Source: Actinacidiphila cocklensis (lineage in GTDB: Bacteria > Actinomycetota > Actinomycetes > Streptomycetales > Streptomycetaceae). Taken from it: a DNA stretch of 64,000 nucleotides. The stretch spans positions 1 through 64,000 of the forward strand of contig NZ_CAJSLV010000068.1 of NCBI RefSeq assembly GCF_907177275.1, in the 5' to 3' direction. Under the pieces are notes generated by a model. That model did not search any database. It was not told where the DNA came from and saw nothing but the letters and a program-made list of their open reading frames with translations. Shown one piece after another: positions 43,349 to 52,802 of this stretch. The number at the start of each line of letters is the position of its first letter. Positions within the stretch are counted from its first letter, which is position 1. A program made the translations under genes and the position numbers.

Positions 43349-44758
43349 GTGCCATCCGGTACGAAGCGTGACCGAGACAGCCGTAATCGAACAAATCGAC
43401 CAAAATTGACGAATATAACATCGCGGGTCTTCCCGCGAATAACAGGCGGGTCCGCATTCTCGGCCGCGTGGCGCCGGCCACGGGCGATGCTGTGGACGGC
43501 GGCAGGCGCGGTGACCCTCGGGTTCCTCGTGGCGCTGGAGATCGCCGCGCGCCACTACGGCATAGCGGGGCCGGTCACCAACCAGGCGAAAGAGGTCATA
43601 TTCGCCCCCAAGTCCGGGCCGCTGCTCTACGCCAGCATGGGCCTGATGATGGTGGTGCTCACCTGGCGGCAGCGCGCTCTCGCGCTCGCCGCGGCGGTCG
43701 GCATCGACGTCGTCTTCCTGCTGGTCCGGTGGGCGGCCGGCGCCGGGTTCGCCTGCGGCAACGGCCCGTTGTGGGTGATCGCGGCCTGCGCGGTCATCGC
43801 GGTCACGCGCCGCACCGGCCAGGAGCGCATGCTGCTGCTGAAGGGCGTCGGGCTCGGGCTGCTGCTGGTGACCGGCCGCAAGACCGGCGACACCTGGCTG
43901 CTCATCACGTCGAAGACCCGCCCGAACGTCCTGGACCAGTACGCGGCAACCGCGGACCACGCGCTCGGCGACCCCTCGTGGCTGGCCGGCAGGATCGTCG
44001 ACGCCACCGGCCCGGTCGGCAGCCATCTCCTGGACTACGTCTACATCCAGCTCGCCGTGGCCGCGGTCGCCGTCGCGATGTACCAGCTGCGCAACGTGGC
44101 GTCCGAGCGCCGCTTCCCCCGCCACCACCTGGTGCGCACCTTCCTGGTGATAGGCCTCGTCGGCCCCGCCGTTTACATGCTCTTCCCCACCGTCGGCCCG
44201 GTCTTCGCCTACGGCGCCGACGGCGGCCACTGGGCGGTGGCCACCCTGTGGCCGCACACCCCGCCGCCGGTCACCGCCCCGCACTCCATGCCCTTCGACG
44301 GGATCACCCCGCGCAACTGCATGCCCAGCCTGCACACCGCGTGGGCCACCGCGATATTCATCCACTCCCGCAAGGGCCCGCGGAGCCTGCGGTTCGCCGG
44401 CGCGTTCTGGCTGATCGCCACGCTCAGCGCCACGCTGGGGTTCGGCTACCACTACGGCGTCGACCTGGTGGCCGGTGCGGTGTTCGCGATCACCATCGAG
44501 GCCGCGCTGCGCACGTTCGACCGCGGCTGGGACAGGCAGGGCGTCCAGCTGGTCGTCCACGGCGCCGCGGTCTTCACCGCGCTCCTGGTGTCCTACCGCT
44601 TCCTGCCGCTGCAGATGGCCCACCACCCGTGGGTGTTCGGGCCGCTGCTCATCCTCGCGCTGCTCTCGGTGATCCACGGCTACATAGGCACCACCCGGCA
44701 GTGGGAGCCGGCCGCACCGCCCGCGCTGCGGCCCGAACCGCAGCCCGAACTGGTGTGA
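43349..44758 (+). CDS. PAP2-superfamily membrane protein
   Basis: Up to 469 residues from GTG 43349; the ribosome site is weak, and an internal ATG at 43487 is an alternative. About 10 helices are visible. The C-terminal part carries PAP2 motifs 'CMPSLHTAWATA' (PSLH) and 'GFGYHYGVDLVAGAVF' (H-x3-D), as in bacterial inositol-phosphoryl-transfer or lipid phosphatases. The N-terminal helices resemble no family I can name. Probably acts on a lipid phosphate at the outer membrane face. Converges with the O-methyltransferase. Confidence 0.8.
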   Translation: MPSGTKRDRDSRNRTNRPKLTNITSRVFPRITGGSAFSAAWRRPRAMLWTAAGAVTLGFLVALEIAARHYGIAGPVTNQAKEVIFAPKSGPLLYASMGLMMVVLTWRQRALALAAAVGIDVVFLLVRWAAGAGFACGNGPLWVIAACAVIAVTRRTGQERMLLLKGVGLGLLLVTGRKTGDTWLLITSKTRPNVLDQYAATADHALGDPSWLAGRIVDATGPVGSHLLDYVYIQLAVAAVAVAMYQLRNVASERRFPRHHLVRTFLVIGLVGPAVYMLFPTVGPVFAYGADGGHWAVATLWPHTPPPVTAPHSMPFDGITPRNCMPSLHTAWATAIFIHSRKGPRSLRFAGAFWLIATLSATLGFGYHYGVDLVAGAVFAITIEAALRTFDRGWDRQGVQLVVHGAAVFTALLVSYRFLPLQMAHHPWVFGPLLILALLSVIHGYIGTTRQWEPAAPPALRPEPQPELV

Positions 44759-44770
44759 GGCAGGCCCTGG

Positions 44771-45832
44771 TCAGGCCGGGGCGGCCTCCAGGGCCGCGAA
44801 GGGCGGCGGCAGCGGGGTCAGCGCGGTGGGGGCGAAGCCCGCGCGGACGCAGAGGTCTTCGAGCTCCGCGCGGGTGCGGACCCGGCCGCCGGTGTTGACG
44901 AGCATGTTCAGGTCCGACAGGTACGCGCCCGGCGGGGTGCTGCCGTCGACGGCGGGCGGCAGGACGGGCTCGACGATCAGCAGCCGGCCGTCGTCGGGCA
45001 CGACCCGGCGGCACTGTTCGAGGAGGGCGACGCAGGCGTCGTCCTCCCAGTCGATGACGACGCTCTTGAGCAGGTAGAGGTCGCCGCCGGAGGGGACACC
45101 GGCGAAGAAGTCCCCGGCGTGCACCGTGACCCGCTCGACAAGCTGCTCGCGGGCGAGCACGGCGCCGGCCTCGGCCACCCCCTCCGCGGTGTCGAAGAGC
45201 ATGCCCCGCAGCGCCGGGCGCCCGCGCAGGATCGCGGCCAGCAGCGTGCCGTCGCCGCCGCCCACGTCCACCACCGTCTTGAAGCGGTCGAAGTCGTACG
45301 CCGCCGCCAGGCCCGCAGCGGTCGCCTTCGTGCCCTGGCTCATCGCCGCGTTGAACTCCGCCGACGCCTCCGGGTTCTGCTTGAGGTAGCCGAAGCAGTC
45401 CACCCCGAAGGCCGTCTCGAACGACGGGTCGCCGGTCAGCAGGCTGTCCGCCAGGTGGTCCCAGCCGCTGAGCACCACGGGCCCTGTGAACATCCGGACG
45501 AACGCGGCCATGGAGGCGGCGGTGCCGTCCGGCGACGCGGCTCCGCCGCCGTGCAGCAGCTCACCGGCCGGGGCGAGCGCGAAGCGGCCCGGGGCCGGCT
45601 CGGTCAGCAGCTGCAGGGCCGCCATGGCGCGCAGCAGCCGCAGCGTGGCCCGCGGGTCCGTACCCAGGCCGGTCGCCACCTCGGCCGCCGGGCGGCTCGT
45701 CCGGTCCGGGCCGAAGCGGTCCAGCACGCCCAGCCGCAGCGCCGTGCCCACCACCCGCGCGGCCAGCTGGCCGAACACCAGCCGGGCCAGGTGGCCCTGC
45801 GCCACGTCGATCTCCTGCTGGCTCGCCGCCAC
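44771..45832 (-). CDS. SAM-dependent O-methyltransferase (acetylserotonin/hydroxyneurosporene type)
   Basis: A 353-residue class I methyltransferase; GTG 45832 follows GGAGG. An N-terminal winged-helix dimerisation domain ('LRLGVLDRFGPDRTSRPAAEVATGLG', partial) precedes the SAM site 'VVDVGGGDGTLLAAIL', and 'KSVVIDWEDDACVALLEQCRRVV' matches the general-base region, where Asp follows rather than the usual His. Such enzymes methylate phenols in natural-product pathways. It forms the left edge of the aromatic cluster and is divergent from the IS701-like gene. Confidence 0.88.
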   Translation of the reverse strand: MAASQQEIDVAQGHLARLVFGQLAARVVGTALRLGVLDRFGPDRTSRPAAEVATGLGTDPRATLRLLRAMAALQLLTEPAPGRFALAPAGELLHGGGAASPDGTAASMAAFVRMFTGPVVLSGWDHLADSLLTGDPSFETAFGVDCFGYLKQNPEASAEFNAAMSQGTKATAAGLAAAYDFDRFKTVVDVGGGDGTLLAAILRGRPALRGMLFDTAEGVAEAGAVLAREQLVERVTVHAGDFFAGVPSGGDLYLLKSVVIDWEDDACVALLEQCRRVVPDDGRLLIVEPVLPPAVDGSTPPGAYLSDLNMLVNTGGRVRTRAELEDLCVRAGFAPTALTPLPPPFAALEAAPA

Positions 45833-46068
45833 CGCGCCTCCACCCCGTCGACATTGCCCGGCGCCCGCACAGTACTCGGCATTCGCAGGCCAGACTCGGT
45901 GCGCTGCATTGACAGGAACCTGCTACTTGACGATCAGTCAGCCGGGTAACTTGAATTGTGCATTGGTTCGGAGTTCACCTACCCGCCACTGAAGCCCGCC
46001 GCCTCGGACCTCTTCCCGGCTGAATTGCCATGCAGCCGACTGCGCCGAGCTACGAGGGGTGTCTCCGA

Positions 46069-47271
46069 ATGAATGAACGAGATGACGCGCGACTCTCCGG
46101 CCCTTTCCCCGGAAATGCGAATATTCCGAGCGACCCGCCGCTCGACCTGCTGGAATCGTTGTTCGCGTCCTTACCGCGAGCGGATCAGCGGCGCACCGGC
46201 GTCGAGTACGTCATGGGACTGCTGCACACACCGGGGCGTAAATCGGCGCGGAACATCGCGAATCTCGTCGGCAGCCGCGGAGCAGACCAGAGCCTGCACC
46301 ACTTCGTCAACCAGTCGACGTGGGCCTGGCAGCCGGTGCGGCGGGCACTTGCGGAATACTTGGTACCGCGTATTTCCGTGGAAGCGTGGGTGGTGCGCGG
46401 AACGCTCATTCAGAAGGTGGGCCGGCATTCGGTGGGAGTGCACCGCACCTTCGTGCCGGACGCCGGGCGGGTGCTGAACGCCCAGCAGGCCGTCGGCGTG
46501 TGGGCCGCCTCCGGCGAGGGCAGCGGCCCCGTCGACTGGGAGCTGCGGCTCCCCCGCGGCTGGCTCGACGACGACTTGCGGCGCAGGCGGGCGTCGATCC
46601 CCGACAGCGCGATCCCGGAGACGTACGCGGAGCAGGTCGCCCGGCAGTGCCGCACCGTCGTGCACGAGTGGGGCCTGCCGCTGCGCCCGGTCGTCCTGGA
46701 CGCCCGCGCTATGGACCTCGGCACCCTGCTCGACCGGCTGGCCCGCGCGGGCCTCCCCGTCCTGGCCCGCGTCGACGCGTCGGTGCCGCTGGCCGTCGCG
46801 GACCCGGCCCTGACCGGGCACCGCACGTCGTCCCGCATGACCGCGGGCGAGGCGGTGCGGGCGGCCAAGGGGACCAGGAGCCCCGTCCGGTGGCGCGACC
46901 GCGGCGCACCCGGCGGCGTGCGGGCCGGGCAGCTGGCCGGCGTCGCGGTCAGGCCCGCGGACGGCGGCGCGGCCGACCTCCCTGGCGACCCGCGCCCCCT
47001 GACGCTCATGGGGCTGACCGAGCGCGGCCACCCCGAGCCGCCGCAGCTGTGGCTCACCGACATCCCGACCACGCACCCCGCCTCGCTGCTCAGGCTGTGC
47101 ACGCTGCTGGAGCGGGTCGCGTACGACTACGCCGCCACCGCCGAGAGCGTCGGCATCAAGGACTACGCCGGCCGGTCCTTCCGCGGCTGGCACCGGCACA
47201 TGACGCTCGCCTCGGTCGCCCACGCCGTCTCCCTGCCGCTCGCCGCGCACGGCGAACTGGCGTCCGCCTAG
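46069..47271 (+). CDS. IS701-family-like protein, probably domesticated
   Basis: A 400-residue protein; ATG 46069 is chosen because AGGGG precedes it (an ATG at 46030 is in frame). 'QRRTGVEYVMGLLHTPGRKSARNIANLVG' (partial family block) and 'DQSLHHFVNQSTWAW' match the IS701-like group that recurs in actinobacterial biosynthetic clusters. Where active transposases have a catalytic 'DSGYGD'-type motif this reads 'LDARAMD'. No terminal inverted repeats or target duplications were seen, and the end 'SFRGWHRHMTLASVAHA' is intact. Likely a non-mobile protein with a regulatory or other adapted role. Confidence 0.8.
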   Translation: MNERDDARLSGPFPGNANIPSDPPLDLLESLFASLPRADQRRTGVEYVMGLLHTPGRKSARNIANLVGSRGADQSLHHFVNQSTWAWQPVRRALAEYLVPRISVEAWVVRGTLIQKVGRHSVGVHRTFVPDAGRVLNAQQAVGVWAASGEGSGPVDWELRLPRGWLDDDLRRRRASIPDSAIPETYAEQVARQCRTVVHEWGLPLRPVVLDARAMDLGTLLDRLARAGLPVLARVDASVPLAVADPALTGHRTSSRMTAGEAVRAAKGTRSPVRWRDRGAPGGVRAGQLAGVAVRPADGGAADLPGDPRPLTLMGLTERGHPEPPQLWLTDIPTTHPASLLRLCTLLERVAYDYAATAESVGIKDYAGRSFRGWHRHMTLASVAHAVSLPLAAHGELASA

Positions 47272-47397
47272 TGCCCGGGCGGCGGGCACGCGACCGGGTG
47301 CCGCACCTGACGAAGTAGCGCGGAGCCGCGTTGACGGCCCGGTGGCAGGGGCCAAGGGTGGGGGCGTTCCGACCTGCGGGTGGAGGGAGACGGGGCT

Positions 47398-48168
47398 ATG
47401 GAGGGCAAGGTCGCCTTGGTCACCGGCGCTGCCGGCGGCATCGGCGCGGCCATCGCCGGCGAGCTGTGCAGGCGCGGGGTGAGCGTGGCCGCGGTGGACT
47501 GCGACGAGGACCGGCTGGCGCACACGGTGGAGAAGCTGACCGCGGACGGCCTGCGCGCCGAGGCCTTCTCGGTCGACCTGGTCGGCAGGACGCAGGTGGA
47601 CTCCGCGGTCGCCGAGGTGGAGGACCGCCTGGGGCCGCTGGACTTCCTGGTGAACTGCGCGGGTGTGCTGCGGACGGGCGATGTCACCGACCTGACGGAC
47701 CAGGACTGGGACGCCACCTTCGCGGTGAACGCCACCGGCGTGTTCCTGATGTCCCGCGCCGTCGTGTCGCGGATGGTGCCGCGCCGGCGCGGGGCGATCG
47801 TCACCGTGGCGTCGAACGCGGCCGGCACCGCGCGGACGCAGATGGCCGCCTACGCCGCGTCCAAGGCGGCGGCGACGGTGTTCACCAAGTGCCTGGGCCT
47901 GGAGGTCGCCCGCTACGGCATCCGCTGCAACGTGGTGGCGCCCGGCTCGACGGACACCCCCATGCTGGTGGGCATGGGGGTCGACGGCGAGGCCGAGCGG
48001 GCGAGCATCATCGACGGCATCCCCGAGCACTACAAGGCGGGCATTCCGCTGCGGAAGCTGGCCCTGCCCTCCGACGTCGCCGACGCCTTCGTCTTCCTGC
48101 TCTCCGACCACGCCTCGCACATCACCCTGCACAGCCTCACGGTCGACGGCGGCGCCACCCTCGGCTGA
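47398..48168 (+). CDS. DhbA/EntA-like short-chain dehydrogenase
   Basis: A 256-residue SDR; ATG 47398 follows GGAGGGAG. NAD-binding 'TGAAGGIG' (9-16), 'NCAG' (86-89) and catalytic Ser139, Tyr152, Lys156 are present. The C-terminal 'YKAGIPLRKLALPSDVADAF' and 'HITLHSLTVDGGATL' are typical of 2,3-dihydro-2,3-dihydroxybenzoate dehydrogenases and of the related enzymes that aromatise 2,3-dihydro-3-hydroxyanthranilate. With the PhzD-like isochorismatase at 54305 it suggests 3-hydroxyanthranilate as product; 2,3-dihydroxybenzoate is the alternative. First of a run of plus-strand genes. Confidence 0.87.
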   Translation: MEGKVALVTGAAGGIGAAIAGELCRRGVSVAAVDCDEDRLAHTVEKLTADGLRAEAFSVDLVGRTQVDSAVAEVEDRLGPLDFLVNCAGVLRTGDVTDLTDQDWDATFAVNATGVFLMSRAVVSRMVPRRRGAIVTVASNAAGTARTQMAAYAASKAAATVFTKCLGLEVARYGIRCNVVAPGSTDTPMLVGMGVDGEAERASIIDGIPEHYKAGIPLRKLALPSDVADAFVFLLSDHASHITLHSLTVDGGATLG

Positions 48169-48200
48169 CAGCAGCCGGCAACAGCACGAAGGAGCGGACG

Positions 48201-49025
48201 GTGGGCGAAGGGCAGGCACTGCTGCGGAGCTTGGACGGCGGCGTGCTGACGCTGACGCTGAACCGGCCGCACCGCAGGAACGCGCTCGACAGCGAGCTGT
48301 GGGCCGCGTTCGGCGACGCGCTGACGGCGGCCGCGAACGACCCCGGGGTGCGCGCCCTGGTCATCACCGGCGCGGGCGGCGCGTTCTCCGCGGGCCTTGA
48401 CCTGGCGGGCGGAGAGGCGGGCGGCCGTCCGCTCGACGTCTCCGGCGCCGGGCCGGGCGCGCATCCGCTGGAAGAGATGCGCAGGGCCAACGAGTTGGCG
48501 CTGCGGCTGCACGACCTGCCGATCCCCGTCGTGGCGAAGGTGACGGGCGTCGCGGTCGGCGCGGGCTGGAATCTCGCGCTCGGCTGCGACCTGGTGGCCG
48601 CCACCCCCGGGTCGCGCTTCTCGCAGATATTCGTCCACCGGGGCGTGTCGGTCGACTTCGGCGGCTCCTGGCTGCTGCCCAAGCTGGTGGGCCTGCAGCA
48701 GGCGAAACGCCTGGTGCTGCTGGGCGAGATGATCGACGCGGCGGAGGCGCACCGGCTGGGCCTGGTCACCTGGGTGGTGGCCGAGGAGGAGATCGACGCG
48801 TTCGTCGCGGACCTCGGACGGCGGCTCGCGGCCGGCCCGCCGATCGCGACGGCGCAGAGCAAGGCGCTGCTGAACGAGGGCGCGGACCGCACCCTGCGCG
48901 ACGCGCTGGCCGGCGAGGCGCGCGCCCAGACCGTCAACTTCGCCACCGCCGACTCCCGCGAGGGCTTCACGGCGTTCCTCGACAGGACGGAGCCGGTCTT
49001 CACCGGCGAGTGGGCCGTGAAGTGA
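48201..49025 (+). CDS. Enoyl-CoA hydratase/isomerase (crotonase) family protein
   Basis: A 274-residue crotonase; GTG 48201 follows AAGGAG. 'TLNRPHRRNALDSELW', oxyanion-hole region 'AFSAGLDLAGG' and 'VAVGAGWNLALGCDLVAAT' are conserved. The second catalytic region reads 'VSVDFGGSWLLPKLVG': the Glu of hydratases is replaced by Asp-Phe-Gly-Gly, closer to isomerase-type or hydrolase-type members. It probably handles an aryl- or acyl-CoA made by the ligase at 49934. Confidence 0.88.
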   Translation: MGEGQALLRSLDGGVLTLTLNRPHRRNALDSELWAAFGDALTAAANDPGVRALVITGAGGAFSAGLDLAGGEAGGRPLDVSGAGPGAHPLEEMRRANELALRLHDLPIPVVAKVTGVAVGAGWNLALGCDLVAATPGSRFSQIFVHRGVSVDFGGSWLLPKLVGLQQAKRLVLLGEMIDAAEAHRLGLVTWVVAEEEIDAFVADLGRRLAAGPPIATAQSKALLNEGADRTLRDALAGEARAQTVNFATADSREGFTAFLDRTEPVFTGEWAVK

Positions 49026-49289
49026 CCGCCGGCTGCCGCGCGGCCGGCCGGGTCTCCTTCCCGGTGCAGAGCGAGGTCTTCCCCTATCGCTACGTCTCCG
49101 TCGAGAGCCCGGTCGTGCTGGACGAGCCCACCGACCCCGAGGAGCACCGGGCGCGGTCGGTCCGCTACCTCGGCGAGGAGATCGGCCGGCGGTACGCCGA
49201 CGCCGTCAAGCCCACCCTCCCGCGGTTCGTGACGCTCGCCATCCGTCCCCGAGCGCTGGCGCACCTACGACGCGGGCAAGAGCATGTGA
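49022..49289 (+). pseudogene. Truncated and frameshifted PNPOx-like F420/flavin oxidoreductase
   Basis: Starting at a GTG that overlaps the crotonase stop, the frame encodes 'FPYRYVSVESPVVLDEP' and 'RYLGEEIGRRYADAV', the C-terminal half of a pyridoxamine-phosphate-oxidase-like split-barrel protein; the N-terminal half is absent. Near 49246 a C-run (CGTCCCCGAG) shifts the frame; with one C fewer it would read 'IRPERWRTYDAGKSM' and stop at 49287-49289, the expected family end. In the present frame translation would instead continue to about 49345. Likely non-functional. Confidence 0.7.
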
Positions 49290-49378
49290 CCTCCCGCCAC
49301 CCGCCGCGCGCGGCCGACTTGACGGATACGGCGGGCGTTTGTTGACCCGGTCCCGGCCCGCTGGCGACGCTGCCGGAC

Positions 49379-49930
49379 ATGACCGACACCCCGATGAAGG
49401 TTGGCTCCCTCTTCGAAGTCCGCGCCGAGGTCACGATCGCGGCGCCGCCCGAGGCGGTGTACGCGACGGTGAGCGATCTCCCCCGCTGCGGCGAGTGGAG
49501 CGCCGAGTGCAACGGCGGTGAGTGGATCTCCGGGACGCCCGGCGCGGTCGGCGCGGTCTTCCGCGGCGAGAACTACCGCAGCCGCGAGGTCGTCGCCTGG
49601 GCACCGGTGGTCCGCGGCACCTGGACCACCGAGGCCGAGGTGGTCGCCGCGCAGCCCGGCCGGCGCTTCGGCTGGGCGATGCGGGACAGCGCCGGGCGGG
49701 CGCAGGAGAGCGTGTGGTCCTACGAGCTGTCCGCGGCCGGGCCGGGCGCGGAAGGCACCGCCTTGGTGCACAGCTTCTGGATGGGCCGGGCCACGGAGGG
49801 CATCCGCGGCATCACCGCGGAGATGTCCGAGGCGGAGCGCGCCGAGTTCTTCTCGGCCTGGGCCGCCAAACTCGCGTCCGAGATGCAGGCGACCGTGGAG
49901 CGCGTCAAAGGCGTCATCGAGCAGAGCTGA
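49379..49930 (+). CDS. SRPBCC (polyketide cyclase/START-like) protein
   Basis: A 183-residue helix-grip protein: 'VRAEVTIAAPPEAVYATVSDLPRCGEW' (start of the fold, partial), 'GAVGAVFRGENYR' and a long C-terminal helix from 'AERAEFFSAWAAKLASEM'. Such proteins bind hydrophobic aromatics and can act as cyclases or aromatases, or as carriers. Lies 3 bp before the ligase, so they are likely co-translated. Confidence 0.87.
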   Translation: MTDTPMKVGSLFEVRAEVTIAAPPEAVYATVSDLPRCGEWSAECNGGEWISGTPGAVGAVFRGENYRSREVVAWAPVVRGTWTTEAEVVAAQPGRRFGWAMRDSAGRAQESVWSYELSAAGPGAEGTALVHSFWMGRATEGIRGITAEMSEAERAEFFSAWAAKLASEMQATVERVKGVIEQS

Positions 49931-49933
49931 GGG

Positions 49934-51523
49934 GTGGTGGGCCAGGTGTTCCTGCAACGCATAGGCAACCGCGGGTTGCGGCTCGGGACGCTCTTCGAGC
50001 GTGCGGCGGCGCGGCATCCGGCGAATCTGATCGTCCTCGACCACGACCTCGACATCGCGCCCGAGGCCGGCCGCCGGCTGACCGTGGCCGAGCTGGCGGA
50101 CCTGGTCGCGGACTGCGCGACCCGGCTGCGCCAGGCCGGCATCCGGGCCGGCGAGCGCGTGGTGGTCTACAAGTCCGACGGCTTCGACATCATGCTGCTG
50201 GCCTGCGCGGTCAACCGGATCGGGGCGGTGCCGGTGCTGCTGTCCCCCGCGCTCGACGGGGCGACGGCCACCGAGCTGGTACGCCGCGCCGACCGGCCCC
50301 ATCTGCTGACCGACCGGGCGAAGCTGGACCAGGAGCTGCCCGCCGCCGTCCTCGGGCTCACCCGCACCGTCGTCCTGACCTCGGGGGAGCACCCCGGCGC
50401 CGTGGCGCTGGCGGACCTCGGTGGCGGCCCGCCGGCCCGCCCGGTCGCCGTCCTCCCGGACCGGCCGATGCTCATCACCCACACCTCGGGCACCACGGGC
50501 ACACCCAAGCTGGCGGTGCACACCGCGCGCAGCATGCAGGCCCGCTACCGCCCCCAGCGCGCGGCCGTCACCCCGCTGATCCGCGGCCGCGAGACGGTCG
50601 CGATCCACGTCTCGTTCGTCCACTCGCGGCTGGTCACGGCACTGGCGATCGCCCTGCTGCGGGGCTTCCCCGTGCTGGTGCTGCGCGACGGCGAACCGGC
50701 ACACGCCGCCGACCTGTTCACCCGGCTGCGCCCGGGCATCCTGGAGGCGCACCCGAACGCGTACATGAGCTGGGAGGGCCTCGCGGACGACCCGCGCGGG
50801 CCGCTGGCCAACGTCAGGCTCTTCAGCAGCACCTTCGACGCGATCCACCCGCGCACCGTGCACCGCCTGCTGGGCGCCTCGCGCCGTACGCAGCCGGTGT
50901 TCGGGCAGATATACGGGCAGAGCGAGGTCGGCCCCGCCCTGATGCGCGGCTTCACCCGCGGGCGCGGGCTGGACGCCGACGGGCGCTGCGTCGGCATGCC
51001 GGTGCCCGGGATGACCGAGGCGCGCGTCGTCAGCCGGGGCGGGCAGCCCCCGTCGGCGGAGAACCCGGGCTTCATCGAGGTGCGCAGCGACGGCCGGATC
51101 GTGACGTACCTCGGCGAACAGGAGCGCTACGCGGAGCAGCTCACCGACGGCTGGTGGCGGATGGGCGACGTCGGCTACCGCACCCGGTGGGGCTGCTTCC
51201 ACCTGCTCGACCGCGAGGTGGACCTGATCCCCGGCTTCGGCAGCAGCCTGGCCGCCGAGGACGTGCTGTTCACGCGGCTGGAGGAGCTGGCCGAGGTCGT
51301 CATCGTGCCCGGCGCGGACGGCGCTCCGCCGATCCCCGTCGTGTGCACCAAGGACGACAAGCCGCTGGACCTCGCGGCCTGGCGGGCCGCGGCGGCCCGG
51401 CTGCCCGCGATGGCGGAACCGGTGCACTGGCGGCTGGAGGACCTGCCGCAGACCGCTACCCGGAAGATCAAGCGGCTCGACCTCGCCAGACTGCTGTCGG
51501 CCCCGGCCGACCACCGGCAGTGA
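49934..51523 (+). CDS. ANL-superfamily adenylating ligase (aryl/acyl-CoA ligase-like)
   Basis: A 529-residue adenylating enzyme from GTG 49934. ATP loop 'THTSGTTGTPKLAVH', 'YGQSE' (A5), 'GDVGYR' (A7), 'LLDREVDLIPGFG' (A8) and 'PQTATRKIKRLDL' with the C-terminal catalytic Lys are all present. The specificity pocket cannot be read safely from sequence alone, but an aromatic acid is a sensible substrate given the PhzD/DhbA pair. Forms CoA ester or adenylate for the crotonase or a condensing partner. Its stop overlaps the FAD hydroxylase start. Confidence 0.88.
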   Translation: MVGQVFLQRIGNRGLRLGTLFERAAARHPANLIVLDHDLDIAPEAGRRLTVAELADLVADCATRLRQAGIRAGERVVVYKSDGFDIMLLACAVNRIGAVPVLLSPALDGATATELVRRADRPHLLTDRAKLDQELPAAVLGLTRTVVLTSGEHPGAVALADLGGGPPARPVAVLPDRPMLITHTSGTTGTPKLAVHTARSMQARYRPQRAAVTPLIRGRETVAIHVSFVHSRLVTALAIALLRGFPVLVLRDGEPAHAADLFTRLRPGILEAHPNAYMSWEGLADDPRGPLANVRLFSSTFDAIHPRTVHRLLGASRRTQPVFGQIYGQSEVGPALMRGFTRGRGLDADGRCVGMPVPGMTEARVVSRGGQPPSAENPGFIEVRSDGRIVTYLGEQERYAEQLTDGWWRMGDVGYRTRWGCFHLLDREVDLIPGFGSSLAAEDVLFTRLEELAEVVIVPGADGAPPIPVVCTKDDKPLDLAAWRAAAARLPAMAEPVHWRLEDLPQTATRKIKRLDLARLLSAPADHRQ

Positions 51524-52746
51524 GGCCGGGTACGGCCGAGGTGGTCGTCGTCGGCGGAGGTATCGGCGGCCTGGCCGCCGCCCTCGCGGTGGCCGCCCGC
51601 GGCCACCGGGCGGTGGTGCTGGAGCGCGGCGAGTTCGCCGAACTGGGCGCCGGCATCCAGCTGGCGCCGAACGGCATCCGCGCGCTCGACCGGCTGGGCC
51701 TCGGCGCGCAGGTGCGCGAGCGCGGCGTACACATCGACGAGCTGCGCTTCATGGACGGGGTGTCCGGCGAGCACGTGGCGAGCCTGCCGCTGAAGGGCGC
51801 CTACCCGCTCCGCTTCGGCAACCCCTACGTCGTGGTGCACCGAGGGGAGTTGTACGGGCTACTGCTCGCCGCCTGCCGGAGCAGCGGCGCCGTGGAGTTG
51901 CGCGCGGGCAGCGCCGTCACCTCCTACCGGCAGGACGGTGCGGCGGCGCGGGTGCGGCTGAGCAGCGGCGAGGAGGTCGCGGGCGACGCGGTGATCGGGG
52001 CGGACGGCATCCACTCGGCGGTCAGGCGGCAGCTCGTCGGCGACGGCGAGCCGCGCGTGTCGGGCATCACGGTCTACCGGACGGTCATCCCGATGGAGCG
52101 GGTGCCGGTCGAGCTGCGGTGGAACGCGGTGACCTGGTGGGCAGGGCCCGGCTGCCACTTCGTGCACTACGCGATCGCCGGCGGCCGGTATCTGAACCTG
52201 GCGCCCAGCGTCGAGAACGGCGCCGCCGAGGCGTTCTCGGGCGTGCCCGCGGGCGCGGACGAGGTGCGGGCCGCGTTCGCCTCGCTGAGCGCCGTCGCGC
52301 AGCGGCTGCTGGCGCTGGGCGAGGACTGGAAGTCCTGGGTACTGGTCGACCGCGACCCGGTCGAGGTGTGGACGGACGGCCGGGTGGCGCTCCTGGGCGA
52401 CGCGGCCCATCCGATGCTCCACTACGCCGCGCAGGGGGCCTGCCAGGCGCTGGAGGACGCGGTACTGCTCGGCGAACTGCTCGGCGGTGACGCGGACTGT
52501 GTCCCGCAGGCGCTGGCGGCGTACAACGCGCAGCGCCGCGGGCGCACCGCCCGCCTCACGCACCTCGCCCGGCAGAGCACCCGGCTGTGGCACCCGGCGG
52601 GCGAGGCGGCCCTGGCGCGCAACGCGATGCTGTCCGCCCTGTCGGAGACCGAGCTGCACGACCAGGTCGCGTGGATGCACGGCGCGCGCGAGTTCGGCGG
52701 GGCGCGGCCGGCCCAGGACCCGGCGGGCGCGGGGGCGTCGACCTGA
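51520..52746 (+). CDS. FAD-dependent aromatic hydroxylase (salicylate/3-hydroxybenzoate hydroxylase type)
   Basis: A 408-residue group A flavin monooxygenase; GTG 51520 overlaps the ligase stop (GTGA). Motifs: 'VVVVGGGIGGLAAALAVAARG' (GxGxxG, FAD), 'GDAVIGADGIHSAVRRQL' (DG) and 'VALLGDAAHPMLHYAAQGACQALEDA' (GD, partial). The family hydroxylates or decarboxylatively hydroxylates aromatic acids with NAD(P)H. 3-Hydroxyanthranilate or a derivative is a candidate substrate here. Confidence 0.9.
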   Translation: MRPGTAEVVVVGGGIGGLAAALAVAARGHRAVVLERGEFAELGAGIQLAPNGIRALDRLGLGAQVRERGVHIDELRFMDGVSGEHVASLPLKGAYPLRFGNPYVVVHRGELYGLLLAACRSSGAVELRAGSAVTSYRQDGAAARVRLSSGEEVAGDAVIGADGIHSAVRRQLVGDGEPRVSGITVYRTVIPMERVPVELRWNAVTWWAGPGCHFVHYAIAGGRYLNLAPSVENGAAEAFSGVPAGADEVRAAFASLSAVAQRLLALGEDWKSWVLVDRDPVEVWTDGRVALLGDAAHPMLHYAAQGACQALEDAVLLGELLGGDADCVPQALAAYNAQRRGRTARLTHLARQSTRLWHPAGEAALARNAMLSALSETELHDQVAWMHGAREFGGARPAQDPAGAGAST

Positions 52747-52802
52747 CAGAGGCGGGCGGCGGTTGCCTGCGGCGGCCGCGGCGGGGCAGCACAATCGGCA
52801 CC

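Noticed and set aside
46030..47271. Active insertion sequence
   Set aside because: Catalytic motif replaced and no terminal inverted repeats or target duplication seen around it.
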